A DNA stretch of 64,000 nt. It comes from Streptomyces phaeoluteigriseus. Lineage in GTDB: Bacteria; Actinomycetota; Actinomycetes; Streptomycetales; Streptomycetaceae. Shown piece after piece: positions 16,383 to 25,034 of this stretch. The stretch lies in NCBI RefSeq assembly GCF_001896135.2, contig NZ_MPOH02000015.1:1085491-1149490 (forward strand), read 5' to 3'. The position numbers and the translations under genes were made by a program. The notes beneath the pieces were generated by a model, which had not been told where the DNA came from, did not search any database, and was given only the letters and a program-made list of their open reading frames with translations. How positions within the stretch are numbered: the stretch's first letter is position 1; every line of letters starts with the position of its first letter.

Positions 16383-18272
16383 ATGCATCTGCTCGACCTC
16401 CTGGCCGACCCCCGCCCGTTCGCCCTGCTGCGCCGCCGCACGCCGGGCAGCGCCACCGAGGACGGCGCCACCGTGGAACTGCTCCTCGGCCCGGTCTCCG
16501 TCCGCGAGCGGCTCACCGACCTGCCCGACGAGGGCCTCGCGCTCGTGCCGTTCCGTCAGATCCGGGAGCGCGGTTTCGACGTCCGCGACGACGGCACGCC
16601 GCTGTCCGTCCTGATCCCCGAGGAGCGGTACGAGATCCCGCTCGCCGAGGCGCTGGAGCAGCTCCCCGCGCACGGGGTGCGAGTCGAGGGCGGCGGCTTC
16701 GACGTCGGTGACGAGGAGTACGCGGAGATCGTCGGGCGGGTGCTGCGGGAGGAGATCGGGCGGGGAGAGGGGGCGAACTTCGTCATCCGGCGGACGTACG
16801 AGGGCGCGATCGAGGGGTTCGGCAGGGCCGACGCCCTCGCGCTGTTCCGGCGGCTGCTGGAGGGTGAGCGGGGCGCGTACTGGACGTTCGTCGTGCACAC
16901 CGGGGAGCGCACGCTGGTGGGCGCCAGTCCCGAGGTGCATGTGCGGATGTCGGGCGGCACGGTCGTGATGAACCCGATCAGCGGGACGTACCGCTATCCC
17001 GCCGAGGGGCCGACGCCGGAGCATCTGCTGGACTTCCTCGCCGACGGCAAGGAGATCGAGGAGCTGTCGATGGTCGTCGACGAGGAACTGAAGATGATGT
17101 GCACCGTCGGCGACATGGGCGGGGTGGTGGTCGGGCCGCGGCTGAAGGAGATGGCCCATCTCGCGCACACCGAGTACGAGCTGCGCGGGAAGTCCTCGAT
17201 GGACGTGCGCGACGTGCTCAAGGAGACGATGTTCGCGGCGACCGTCACGGGTTCGCCGGTGCAGAACGCCTGCCGGGTCATCGAGCGGCACGAGGTCGGC
17301 GGGCGCGGCTACTACGGGGCCGCGCTGGCGCTGATCGGGCGCGATTCCGGCGGGGCCCAGACCCTGGACTCCCCCATCCTCATCCGCACCGCCGACATCG
17401 ACGCGGCCGGCCGGCTGCGGGTGCCGGTCGGTGCCACGCTGGTGCGCGGTTCGGATCCGGCGGGCGAGGTCGCGGAGACGCACGCGAAGGCGGCGGGCGT
17501 GCTGGCGGCCCTGGGGGTGGGGCCGGGCAGGCCGCGGTCGGAGGAGGCGCGGGCCCGGCTGGCCGACGATCCCCGGGTGCGGGCGGCGCTGGACGGGCGC
17601 CGGGCGTCGCTGGCGCCGTTCTGGCTGCGGATGCAGGAGCGGTCCCGGGAACTGACCGGGCACGCCCTGGTGGTCGACGGCGAGGACACCTTCACGGCGA
17701 TGCTCGCGCACGTCCTGCGCTCGTCCGGGCTGGACGTCACCGTCCGGCGCTACGACGAGCCGGGGCTGCGGGCGGCCGTGCTCGCCCACGAGGGTCCGGT
17801 GGTGCTGGGCCCCGGTCCGGGCGACCCGTCCGATCTCGCCGATCCCAAGATGCGCTTCCTGAGGGAGCTGACCGCGCGGGTGGTCCGCGAGCACCGGCAC
17901 GGGGTGCTGGGCGTGTGCCTCGGGCACGAGCTGATCGCGGCGGAGCTGGGGCTGGACATCGTACGGAAGGAGGTGCCGTACCAGGGGGCGCAGACGCGGG
18001 TGGAGCTGTTCGGGCGGGAGGAGACCGTCGGGTTCTACAACAGCTTCGTGGCGCGGTGCGACGACGACGCCCGGCGGGAGCTGGCGGCGCACGGGGTGGA
18101 GGTGAGCCGGGCGGAGAACGGGGAGGTGCACGCGCTGCGCGGGCCCGGGTTCGCCGGTGTGCAGTTCCATCCGGAGTCGGTGCTCACGCTGGACGGGGCG
18201 GCGATCGTCCGGGAGTTGACGGGTCAGCTGCGGGGCACCAGCACGTTCTCGGAACGGCGCCCGGCGCTGTAG
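16383..18272 (+). CDS. trpE: Fused anthranilate synthase (TrpE-TrpG)
   Basis: The 629-residue fusion converts chorismate and glutamine to anthranilate. The N-terminal component I (about 1-420) has VGASPEVHV, MNPISGTYRYP, DGKEIEELSMVVDEELKMM and GYYGAALALIGRD. The C-terminal glutamine amidotransferase (about 430-629) has LGPGPGDPSD, the nucleophile Cys in GVCLGHELIAAELG and VQFHPESVLT. The motif reads GHE where trpG usually has GHQ. ATG at 16383 gives the start MHLLDLLADPRPFALL. It is controlled by the upstream leader/attenuator. Its last 49 bp overlap the convergent dehydrogenase gene. Confidence 0.95.
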   Translation: MHLLDLLADPRPFALLRRRTPGSATEDGATVELLLGPVSVRERLTDLPDEGLALVPFRQIRERGFDVRDDGTPLSVLIPEERYEIPLAEALEQLPAHGVRVEGGGFDVGDEEYAEIVGRVLREEIGRGEGANFVIRRTYEGAIEGFGRADALALFRRLLEGERGAYWTFVVHTGERTLVGASPEVHVRMSGGTVVMNPISGTYRYPAEGPTPEHLLDFLADGKEIEELSMVVDEELKMMCTVGDMGGVVVGPRLKEMAHLAHTEYELRGKSSMDVRDVLKETMFAATVTGSPVQNACRVIERHEVGGRGYYGAALALIGRDSGGAQTLDSPILIRTADIDAAGRLRVPVGATLVRGSDPAGEVAETHAKAAGVLAALGVGPGRPRSEEARARLADDPRVRAALDGRRASLAPFWLRMQERSRELTGHALVVDGEDTFTAMLAHVLRSSGLDVTVRRYDEPGLRAAVLAHEGPVVLGPGPGDPSDLADPKMRFLRELTARVVREHRHGVLGVCLGHELIAAELGLDIVRKEVPYQGAQTRVELFGREETVGFYNSFVARCDDDARRELAAHGVEVSRAENGEVHALRGPGFAGVQFHPESVLTLDGAAIVRELTGQLRGTSTFSERRPAL

Positions 18273-19219
18273 TCCAGGACGTTGCGCACCGTGGCCTCGA
18301 CGATCTGGCCGACGGCGTCCTCGGTGTAGTACGCCTGGTGCGAGGTGACCAGGACGTTGGGGAAGGTGACCAGGCGGGCCAGGGTGTCGTCCGAGATGGC
18401 CTCCAGGGACTTGTCGAGGAAGAACAGGCCCGCCTCCGCCTCGTAGACGTCCAGTCCGACGCCCGTGAAGCGGCCCTCGCGCAGTTCGGCGACGAGGGCC
18501 GCGCTGTCGATGAGGCCGCCGCGGCTGGAGTTGACCAGGATCGCGTCGTCCTTCATGGCCTTGAGGGCTGCCGCGTCGATGAGGTGGCGGGTCTCCGGCA
18601 TCAGCGGCAGGTGCAGGGAGACGAGGTCGGATTCGGCGAGGAGCTGGTCCTTGGGGACGTACGCCATGCCGAGTTCCCTGCAGACGGGGTTCTCCGCGAT
18701 GTCCCAGCCGAGCAGCTTCGTGCCGAAGCCGTGCGCGATGCGGGTGAAGGCCTCACCGATCTTGCCGGTGCCGAGGACGCCGACGGTACGGCCGTGCAGG
18801 TCGCGGCCCATCAGTCCGTCGAGGCGGAAGTCGAAGTCGCGGGTGCGGATGGAGGCCCGGACCACCCGGCGGTTGACGGCCATGGCGAGGGTCCAGGCGA
18901 ACTCGGCGACCGAGTACGGCGAGTAGTACGAGACCCGGGTGACGGTCATGCCGAGGCGTTCGGCGACGTCCAGGTCGATGTTGTTGAAGCCGGTGGAGCG
19001 CTGGGCGATCATCCGGGTGCCGCCGGCCGCGAGGGCTCCGAGAACGGGCGCGCCGAGGTCGGCGTTGACGCTGGTGGAGATCACCTCGTGGCCGGCCGCG
19101 ATGGGAGCGGTGTCCTCGTTGAGGAAGACGTCCAGGCAGCGGACCTGGTGGGGCGCGGGGAAGGCCCGCTCGATCAGGGGCTTCTCATCGGCCTGGACGC
19201 CGAAGGCGAGGATCTCCAT
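18224..19219 (-). CDS. D-2-hydroxyacid dehydrogenase (D-lactate dehydrogenase, LdhA-like)
   Basis: The 331-residue protein has the D-specific 2-hydroxyacid dehydrogenase pattern: QRSTGFNNIDLDVAERLG, VGVLGTGKIGEAFTRIAHGFG as NAD motif, VSLHLPLMPETRHLID, LVNSSRGGLID, and VTSHQAYYTEDAV with the catalytic His. FLDKS in the C-terminal part is typical of fermentative D-lactate dehydrogenases. It probably interconverts pyruvate and D-lactate. The 3' end overlaps trpE by 49 bp on the opposite strand, so the two mRNAs are complementary there. Confidence 0.88.
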   Translation of the reverse strand: MEILAFGVQADEKPLIERAFPAPHQVRCLDVFLNEDTAPIAAGHEVISTSVNADLGAPVLGALAAGGTRMIAQRSTGFNNIDLDVAERLGMTVTRVSYYSPYSVAEFAWTLAMAVNRRVVRASIRTRDFDFRLDGLMGRDLHGRTVGVLGTGKIGEAFTRIAHGFGTKLLGWDIAENPVCRELGMAYVPKDQLLAESDLVSLHLPLMPETRHLIDAAALKAMKDDAILVNSSRGGLIDSAALVAELREGRFTGVGLDVYEAEAGLFFLDKSLEAISDDTLARLVTFPNVLVTSHQAYYTEDAVGQIVEATVRNVLDYSAGRRSENVLVPRS

Positions 19220-19288
19220 GACAGCTCCCGATTCGTACGACCATGGGCGGAACCGACTCCGCCGAATATAGGCCCGTGCCCCGGCCGT

Positions 19289-20317
19289 TCAGCCGAAGAA
19301 CACCCCGGCCTCCTCGTACAGCCCGGGGTCCACCGTCTTGAGCCGGGCCGTCGCCTCGGCGATGGGCACGCGGACGATGTCCGTGCCGCGCAGGGCGACC
19401 ATCGTGCCGAAGTCGCGTTCGTGGACGGCGTCGACGGCGTGCAGGCCGAACCGGGTGGCGAGCCAGCGGTCGAAGGCGCTGGGAGTGCCGCCGCGCTGCA
19501 CATGGCCGAGGACGGTGGTGCGGGCCTCCTCGCCGGTCCGCTTCTCGATCTCCTTGGCCAGCCACTCGCCGACGCCGGAGAGCCGGACGTGCCCGAAGGG
19601 GTCGAGGGTGCCGTCCTTGAGGACCAGGTCGCCGTCCTTGGGCATGGCCCCCTCGGCGGTCACCACGATCGGCGCGTACGACGCCCGGAAGCGGGAGGTC
19701 ACCCAGGCGCACACCTGGTCGACGTCGAAGCGCTGCTCGGGGATGAGGATGACGTTGGCGCCGCCGGCCAGGCCCGAGTGGAGGGCTATCCAGCCGGCGT
19801 GACGGCCCATCACCTCGACCACGAGGACGCGCATATGGGACTCGGCGGTGGTGTGCAGGCGGTCGATGGCCTCCGTGGCGATGCCGACGGCGGTGTCGAA
19901 GCCGAAGGTGTAGTCGGTGGCGGACAGGTCGTTGTCGATCGTCTTCGGCACGCCGACACAGGGCACGCCGTGCTCGTCGGACAGGCGGGCGGCCACCCCG
20001 AGGGTGTCCTCGCCGCCGATCACGATCAGCGCCTCGACCTCCTGCCGGGCCAGGGTGTCCTTGATCCGGCGGATGCCGTTCTCCGCCTTCAGCGGGTTGG
20101 TCCGGGAGGAACCGAGGACGGTGCCTCCGCGGGGCAGGATGCCGCGCACGGCCGGGATGTCCAGGGGGACCGACCGCCCTTCGAGGGGGCCGCGCCAGCC
20201 GTCGCGGTAGCCGACGAACTCATGGCCGTACTCCTGTACGCCCTTGCGGACGACGGCCCGGATGACGGCGTTGAGGCCGGGGCAGTCGCCGCCCCCGGTC
20301 AGTACTCCGACGCGCAT
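19289..20317 (-). CDS. pfkA: 6-phosphofructokinase, PPi-type active-site residues
   Basis: The 342-residue protein is of group III PFK type: GVLTGGGDCPGLNAVIR, GGTVLGSSRTNP, IGGEDTLGVA, VPKTIDNDL, EVMGRHAGWIA and GHVQRGGTPSAFDR. In ATP-dependent enzymes the position after GGD/E is Gly; here it is Asp104. Lys follows the conserved Pro (K125). The Asp-plus-Lys pair is the signature of pyrophosphate-dependent PFKs. The phosphoryl donor may therefore be PPi. ATG at 20317 is chosen because the nucleotide loop begins at residue 4; the upstream ORF extension is not protein-like. Confidence 0.92.
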   Translation of the reverse strand: MRVGVLTGGGDCPGLNAVIRAVVRKGVQEYGHEFVGYRDGWRGPLEGRSVPLDIPAVRGILPRGGTVLGSSRTNPLKAENGIRRIKDTLARQEVEALIVIGGEDTLGVAARLSDEHGVPCVGVPKTIDNDLSATDYTFGFDTAVGIATEAIDRLHTTAESHMRVLVVEVMGRHAGWIALHSGLAGGANVILIPEQRFDVDQVCAWVTSRFRASYAPIVVTAEGAMPKDGDLVLKDGTLDPFGHVRLSGVGEWLAKEIEKRTGEEARTTVLGHVQRGGTPSAFDRWLATRFGLHAVDAVHERDFGTMVALRGTDIVRVPIAEATARLKTVDPGLYEEAGVFFG

Positions 20318-20422
20318 GGAAGTGTCCCTTCGCCGCGGTTGCCTGACGAGGGTCACGGTAATGGTGATCCAGGTCACACAGATACGCCCCGGCGGGTGCA
20401 ATTCCCGTGGATCGGTGGGGTG

Positions 20423-21103
20423 TTACTCGTCGTCGAGGCCACGCTCTATCGCGTACCTCACCAACTCCACCCTGTTGTGCAGCTGAAGCTTGCCGAGGGT
20501 GTTCTGCACGTGGTTCTGGACCGTGCGGTGCGAGATGACGAGACGCTCGGCGATCTGCTTGTAGCTCAGCCCCTTGGCGACCAGGCGCAGCACCTCGGTC
20601 TCGCGGTCCGTCAGCCGGGGCGCCTTCGGCTCGCCGGCGTCGGTGGCCGGGCCGGGGTCGGAGGCCAGCCGCCGGTACTCGCCGAGCACCAGCCCGGCCA
20701 GCCCCGGCGTGAACACCGGGTCGCCGACGGCCGTACGGCGCACCGCGTCCAGCAGTTCCTCCGTGGACGCCGACTTCAGCAGGTAGCCGGTCGCACCGGA
20801 CTTCACCGCTTCCAGTACGTCGGCGTGCTCGCCGCTCGCGGACAGCACCAGGACACGCAGTGCCGGGTCGGCGGCGACGACCTCCTTGCAGACCTGGACG
20901 CCCGGCTTGGCCGGCAGGTTGAGATCGAGGACGATCACGTCGGGCGAGGTGGCCCTGGCGCGGCGCACGGCCTGCTCGCCGTCGCCAGCGGTGGCGACCA
21001 CGTCGAAGCCGGCCTCGGCGAGGTCACGGGCGACGGCGTCGCGCCACATGGGATGGTCGTCGACCACCATCACCCTGATCGGGCCCTGTCCGCTGTTCGT
21101 CAT
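20423..21103 (-). CDS. LuxR-family response regulator
   Basis: The receiver domain (1-125) has the acid pair in MVVDDHP, the phospho-acceptor D60 in VIVLDLNLP and GYLLKSAS with the conserved Lys. A LuxR/NarL-type HTH follows (RLTDRETEVLRLVAKGLSYKQIAERL, then RTVQNHVQN). It has 226 residues. The start overlaps the stop of the sensor gene by 4 bp, so the two form one operon. Target genes are unknown. Confidence 0.93.
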   Translation of the reverse strand: MTNSGQGPIRVMVVDDHPMWRDAVARDLAEAGFDVVATAGDGEQAVRRARATSPDVIVLDLNLPAKPGVQVCKEVVAADPALRVLVLSASGEHADVLEAVKSGATGYLLKSASTEELLDAVRRTAVGDPVFTPGLAGLVLGEYRRLASDPGPATDAGEPKAPRLTDRETEVLRLVAKGLSYKQIAERLVISHRTVQNHVQNTLGKLQLHNRVELVRYAIERGLDDE

Positions 21104-22329
21104 GTCCCTGCCTTCCCCCGCTCGACCCGCTGTTTCGGTACCGTCAGTTCGACCTCGGTGCCCTGCCCCGGCGTGGACACCAGCTCGGCCCCGCCGCCGA
21201 GATCACGCAGCCGGCCCCGGATCGACTGGGCGACGCCGAGCCGCCCCTCGCCCTCGGCCTGCGCCAGCCGGCCCGCCGCGATGCCCGGACCGTCGTCCCG
21301 GACCGTCACGATCACCGCGTCGGGCTCGTCCTCCACCAGGATCCACGCCCGCGCCTGTTCCCCCGCGTGCTCACGTACGTTGTCCAGCGCGGCCCCGACG
21401 GCCGCGGCCAGCTCCCGGGCGGCGGCCGGGGCGAGCAGCACCGGGGCGCCGGGCTCGGCGAGGTTGACCCGGGCGGCGGCGAAGGGGGCGAGCAGCGCGC
21501 GCAGATCGACCGGGCCGTCCGCGACCTGAGTGTCGTCGTTCTCGTCCACCGCGACGACGACGGCTCCCTCGGCGGCGTCCCGCGACACCCGGGAGACCGG
21601 GACGAGGCCGCGGGAGACCAGGGTGCGCAGCGCCACCTCCTGCTCGCCGGCCATCCGGCCCAGCTCGGCCGCCTCCCCGCCGATGACCGCGCCCCGCCGC
21701 TGCACCATCGCCAGCACCTGGAGCACGCTGTCGTGGATGTCCCGGGCCAGCCGCTCCCGCTCACGGGTCGCGGCCTCGATCTCCAGGGCGCGGGCGAGGG
21801 TGCGCTCGGAGGCGCGGGCGACCTCGACGACGTAACCGATGGCGATGGAGGCGACCCAGACGAGGATCACGTTGTGGACGGTGTCGCGGGCCGGGTGACC
21901 GCGCTCGATCAGGTTGGCGGCGGCGACCGGCGTCGAGGCGAACGCGGCCCAGCGCCAGCCGCCCTTGATGGCGAACGCCAGGACCGATCCGGCCGTCCAT
22001 ATCGTCGGCAGCGTGGGACCGCTGTCCTGGATGTGCTGTTCGCTGACGACCAGCGGGGTCAGGAGGATGCCGGTGAGCGCGATGACGAGGTCGGCGGTGA
22101 GGAAGCGCTTGGTGCACGCCGTCGCGTTCTGCACGCGGGGCAGGGTGGCGACCGTCCAGACGCACAGGACGGCGAAGTAGGCGACGGCGATGCCGGGCCG
22201 GTCGTAGGAGTCGTGGGAGGAGACGAACAGGCCGACCGCGTACAGCATGGTCAGCACCCGGTAGGCGGTCAGCGCACGCCACAGCGGCAGCTCGACCGAC
22301 ATCCTCATGACTCTCTCGCGCTTCGGCAC
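21100..22329 (-). CDS. Sensor histidine kinase (HisKA_3 / MacS-like)
   Basis: The 409-residue protein has five or six membrane segments in the first 170 residues. It then has the dimerisation/phospho-acceptor block RLARDIHDSVLQVLAMVQRR (His199) and an HATPase_c domain (AAAVGAALDNVREHAGE, VRDDGPGIAAGRL, RLGVAQSIRGRL). The periplasmic part is minimal, so it probably senses a membrane or intracellular signal. GTG at 22329 is used, but an ATG at residue 8 or 10 is equally possible. Confidence 0.9.
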   Translation of the reverse strand: MPKRERVMRMSVELPLWRALTAYRVLTMLYAVGLFVSSHDSYDRPGIAVAYFAVLCVWTVATLPRVQNATACTKRFLTADLVIALTGILLTPLVVSEQHIQDSGPTLPTIWTAGSVLAFAIKGGWRWAAFASTPVAAANLIERGHPARDTVHNVILVWVASIAIGYVVEVARASERTLARALEIEAATRERERLARDIHDSVLQVLAMVQRRGAVIGGEAAELGRMAGEQEVALRTLVSRGLVPVSRVSRDAAEGAVVVAVDENDDTQVADGPVDLRALLAPFAAARVNLAEPGAPVLLAPAAARELAAAVGAALDNVREHAGEQARAWILVEDEPDAVIVTVRDDGPGIAAGRLAQAEGEGRLGVAQSIRGRLRDLGGGAELVSTPGQGTEVELTVPKQRVERGKAGT

Positions 22330-22362
22330 TTCCCCCGCCCCCTGAGCCCCGGACCGCCGCCC

Positions 22363-23148
22363 CTAGGACTCGGTCCGCTCGGACTTCTCCTTCTTCGCCT
22401 GGTCCCTCTCGGCCTGCGCGAGGGCCGCCCTCGCGGCCTTCTCCGCTTCCTTGTCGGCCTTCGCCGCCTCCGCGATCTGCCGCTTGGCGGCCGTCGCGTA
22501 GATGTCGACGTACTCCTGGCCGGAGAGCTTCATGATCTCGTACATGACCTCGTCGGTCACCGCGCGGAGGACGAAACGGTCGTGTTCCATGCCGTGGTAG
22601 CGGCTGAAGTCCAGCGGCCTGCCGATGCGGATGCCGGGGCGCATGATCTTCGGCATCACCTGGCCGGGCGGCTGGATCTTCTCCGTGTCGATCATCGCGA
22701 CCGGGATCACCGGAGCGCCGGTGGCGAGCGCCACGCGCGCGAGGCCGCCCGGTTTGCCGCGGTAGAGCCGGCCGTCCGGCGAGCGGGTGCCCTCCGGGTA
22801 GATCCCGAACAGCTCACCGCGCTCCAGCACGTCCATGCCGCTCCTGATCGCCGCCTCACCCGCGCCGCGGGCACCGGAACGATCCACCGGTAGCTGACCG
22901 ACGCCCTTGAAGAAGGCCGCCGTCAGCCGGCCCTTCACACCGGGCGTGGTGAAGTACTCGGCCTTCGCGATGAACGTGACCTTGCGGTCGAGGACCGCGG
23001 GAAGGAAGAACGAGTCCGAGAAGGAGAGGTGGTTGCTCGCCAGGATCGCGGGGCCCTCGGCGGGAACGTTCTCCAGGCCCTCCACCCAGGGCCTGAAGAT
23101 CATCTTCAGTGGCCCCCCGACGGAAACCTTCATCGCGCCGTACAACAA
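22363..23148 (-). CDS. 1-acyl-glycerol-3-phosphate acyltransferase-like (PlsC family)
   Basis: The 261-residue protein has the NHxxxxD catalytic motif (ASNHLSFSDSF, His40/Asp45) and GIYPEGTRSPDGRLYRGKPG for substrate binding. The C-terminal 50 residues are a charged Ala/Lys/Glu-rich helix. It acylates a lysophospholipid or related acceptor. The TTG at 23148 gives MLYGAMKVSVGG; ATG at 23133 is an alternative. Its counterpart in mycobacteria lies in the same gene neighbourhood (Rv2182c, from memory). Confidence 0.88.
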   Translation of the reverse strand: MLYGAMKVSVGGPLKMIFRPWVEGLENVPAEGPAILASNHLSFSDSFFLPAVLDRKVTFIAKAEYFTTPGVKGRLTAAFFKGVGQLPVDRSGARGAGEAAIRSGMDVLERGELFGIYPEGTRSPDGRLYRGKPGGLARVALATGAPVIPVAMIDTEKIQPPGQVMPKIMRPGIRIGRPLDFSRYHGMEHDRFVLRAVTDEVMYEIMKLSGQEYVDIYATAAKRQIAEAAKADKEAEKAARAALAQAERDQAKKEKSERTES

Positions 23149-23323
23149 CCGAGTGCCTCCTGATGAGTGTCGTTCAGACCTTAACCCGGAGTCGTGGCCA
23201 AAGGCTCCGACGACCCTGGTCGGTGTCAGTGCGGTCGCGTACGGTGAACCTCACGCCCCTCCCACCGAGCAATCCCCCCGAAAAAGCCTTCCATCGAGAA
23301 ATGACGAAGACAGGAGACCGAAG

Positions 23324-24103
23324 GTGCCGGTCCTTCCTGGAGCCGAGCCGTACCGCCACGACGGCGGGGAGGTCGGGATCCTCCTCTGTCACGGCTTCAC
23401 CGGTTCCCCGCAGTCGCTGCGCCCCTGGGCGCGGTACCTGGCCGGGCACGGCCTGACCGTCTCGCTACCCCTTCTGCCGGGACACGGCACGCGCTGGGAG
23501 GACATGGCGCTCACCGGCTGGCCCGACTGGTACGCGGAGGTGGACCGTGAGCTGCGCGTCCTGCGGGAGCGGTGCGCGCGGGTCTTCGTGGCCGGGCTCT
23601 CGATGGGTGGCGCCCTGGCCCTGCGGCTCGCCGCACGGCACGGCGACGCGGTCGAGGGCGTCGTGGTCGTCAACCCGGCGAACAAGGTGCACGGCCTGTC
23701 CGCCCCCACGCTCGCGGTGTCGCGTCATCTCGTACGCACGGCGAAGGGGGTCGTCGGTGACATCGCCAGGGAAGGTGTCCGGGAGACGGGGTACGACCGG
23801 GTGCCGCTGCACTCGGCACACTCCCTGCGGACCTTCCTGCGCCTCGTGGACGGGGAGCTGCCGCAGGTCACCCAGCCGCTGCTGCTCCTGCGCAGTGTGC
23901 GGGATCATGTGGTGCCGGCCGCCGACGCGGCCAGGATCCTGAGCCGGGTGTCGTCGACGGACGTGACCGAGATCCTGCTGGAACAGAGCTACCACGTGGC
24001 GACGTTGGACCACGACGCGGACCGGATCTTCGAGGAGACCCTCGCGTTCATCGGCCGGCTCGCACCCAGTGTCGGCAAGGAAGGGACGACCGCAGGTGGC
24101 TGA
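23324..24103 (+). CDS. Alpha/beta-hydrolase, carboxylesterase/monoacylglycerol lipase type
   Basis: The 259-residue protein has an oxyanion block (ILLCHGFTGSPQSLRPWARYL), the nucleophile Ser93 in VAGLSMGGALAL, Asp in RSVRDHVVP and His in SYHVATLDHDAD, as in the Est30-type carboxylesterases. There is no signal peptide. The GTG at 23324 has GGAG 8 bp upstream. It overlaps the start of the next gene by 8 bp, so the two are co-translated. Confidence 0.88.
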   Translation: MPVLPGAEPYRHDGGEVGILLCHGFTGSPQSLRPWARYLAGHGLTVSLPLLPGHGTRWEDMALTGWPDWYAEVDRELRVLRERCARVFVAGLSMGGALALRLAARHGDAVEGVVVVNPANKVHGLSAPTLAVSRHLVRTAKGVVGDIAREGVRETGYDRVPLHSAHSLRTFLRLVDGELPQVTQPLLLLRSVRDHVVPAADAARILSRVSSTDVTEILLEQSYHVATLDHDADRIFEETLAFIGRLAPSVGKEGTTAGG

Positions 24104-24737
24104 GCACGACTCCGACCGCGAGGACCGTGAGGACCGCGAGGACGGCCGCGACCACGAGCCGGAGCAGGGCGTGCCCTTCGACGAGGAGGCCGCGTGGGCG
24201 GCGATCGTCGAGGGGTACGGCGACGAGCCGGTGGATCCGCCGGGCGCCAAGCCGTTCAAATCGGTCGAGGACCTGGCGCTCCTCGAAGTGGAGACCAACG
24301 ACGACGGCCCGGCGTCCGGCGCACCCTCGGGTGCGGGCGCCGCGGACGAGCCCGGCGAGGAGAAGAAGCCGGCCAAACCGCTGGGCAGCTCGGTCTCCTT
24401 CGCCCCCGGTGTCGGTCCGCGCGACTACTCGCCGGCCGAGCCCGCCGAGCCCGCCGAGGCCGCCGAGACCGACCTCGACGCGGAGGACGAGGGCCACTTC
24501 GTGCCGCCCGAGCCCCCGCCGCTGCCGGACGCCGACACCACGGCCAGGTTCGCCTGGCTGGGGGTGATCGGCGGCCCGATCCTGCTGCTGCTGGCGATCC
24601 TGCTCGGCTGGGACATGACCTGGTGGCTGACGACGATCTGCGTCGGCGGCTTCCTCGGCGGCTTCGCCACGCTGGTGATGCGCATGGAACCGGACGACGA
24701 GGACGACCAGGATCCGGGGCGGGGCGCGGTGGTCTGA
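24096..24737 (+). CDS. Acidic two-helix membrane protein of unknown function
   Basis: The 213-residue protein has an N-terminal half that is highly acidic and disordered (DREDREDREDGRDHE at the start, then Ala/Pro/Glu-rich). It is followed by two membrane helices (WLGVIGGPILLLLAILLGW and WWLTTICVGGFLGGFATLV) and an acidic C-terminus. GTG at 24096 is chosen for its overlap with the esterase and a nearby GCAGG. I do not recognise a domain. Co-expression with the esterase is likely. Confidence 0.75.
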   Translation: MAEHDSDREDREDREDGRDHEPEQGVPFDEEAAWAAIVEGYGDEPVDPPGAKPFKSVEDLALLEVETNDDGPASGAPSGAGAADEPGEEKKPAKPLGSSVSFAPGVGPRDYSPAEPAEPAEAAETDLDAEDEGHFVPPEPPPLPDADTTARFAWLGVIGGPILLLLAILLGWDMTWWLTTICVGGFLGGFATLVMRMEPDDEDDQDPGRGAVV

Positions 24738-24767
24738 GGCGGTCGGACTGAGGCGGTCGGAACCGGC

Positions 24768-24852
24768 CACGGACCGCGTCGTGCGCACGGCACCGTCACG
24801 GACCGCGTCGTGCGCACGGCACGGGCCGCGAACCACGTCATGCGCACGGCAC
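24768..24852. repeat. Three direct repeats of a ~26-bp unit
   Basis: CACGGACCGCGTCGTGCGCA(CGGCAC) occurs at 24768-24793 and exactly again at 24797-24822. A diverged third copy (GGGCCGCGAACCACGTCATGCGCACGGCAC) ends near 24852. A shorter CTGAGGCGGTCGG duplication lies just before them. The repeats lie between the acidic membrane protein and the broken endonuclease. Confidence 0.8.
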
Positions 24853-25034
24853 CGAGAGGGCGGCCAGGACGGGCAGGTGTCCGTGGCCGTCCTCAAGGCG
24901 GAACGCCCTGATGCCTTCCTCGCGCCCCTCGGCCCCGGAGGGCCCCCACCGGCTCCACGCGGCTGCGCCGAACCCCGTCCGGCGGTCGGGGCTCAGACCG
25001 CGGGCACCCGCAGGGCGGCCAGCACGGGCAGGTG
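24848..25034. repeat. Duplicated 32-bp tail of the endonuclease gene
   Basis: 24848-24879 and 25003-25034 match at 28 of 32 positions. Both encode, on the minus strand, HLPVLAAL followed by a short tail and TGA (RVPAV at the gene's own end, SVPCA in the second copy). The two copies are 155 bp apart. Confidence 0.7.

Noticed and set aside
17099..21529. 1476-codon plus-strand ORF
   Set aside because: It runs across trpE, and antisense to the dehydrogenase, pfkA and two-component genes. Composition is shadow-like.
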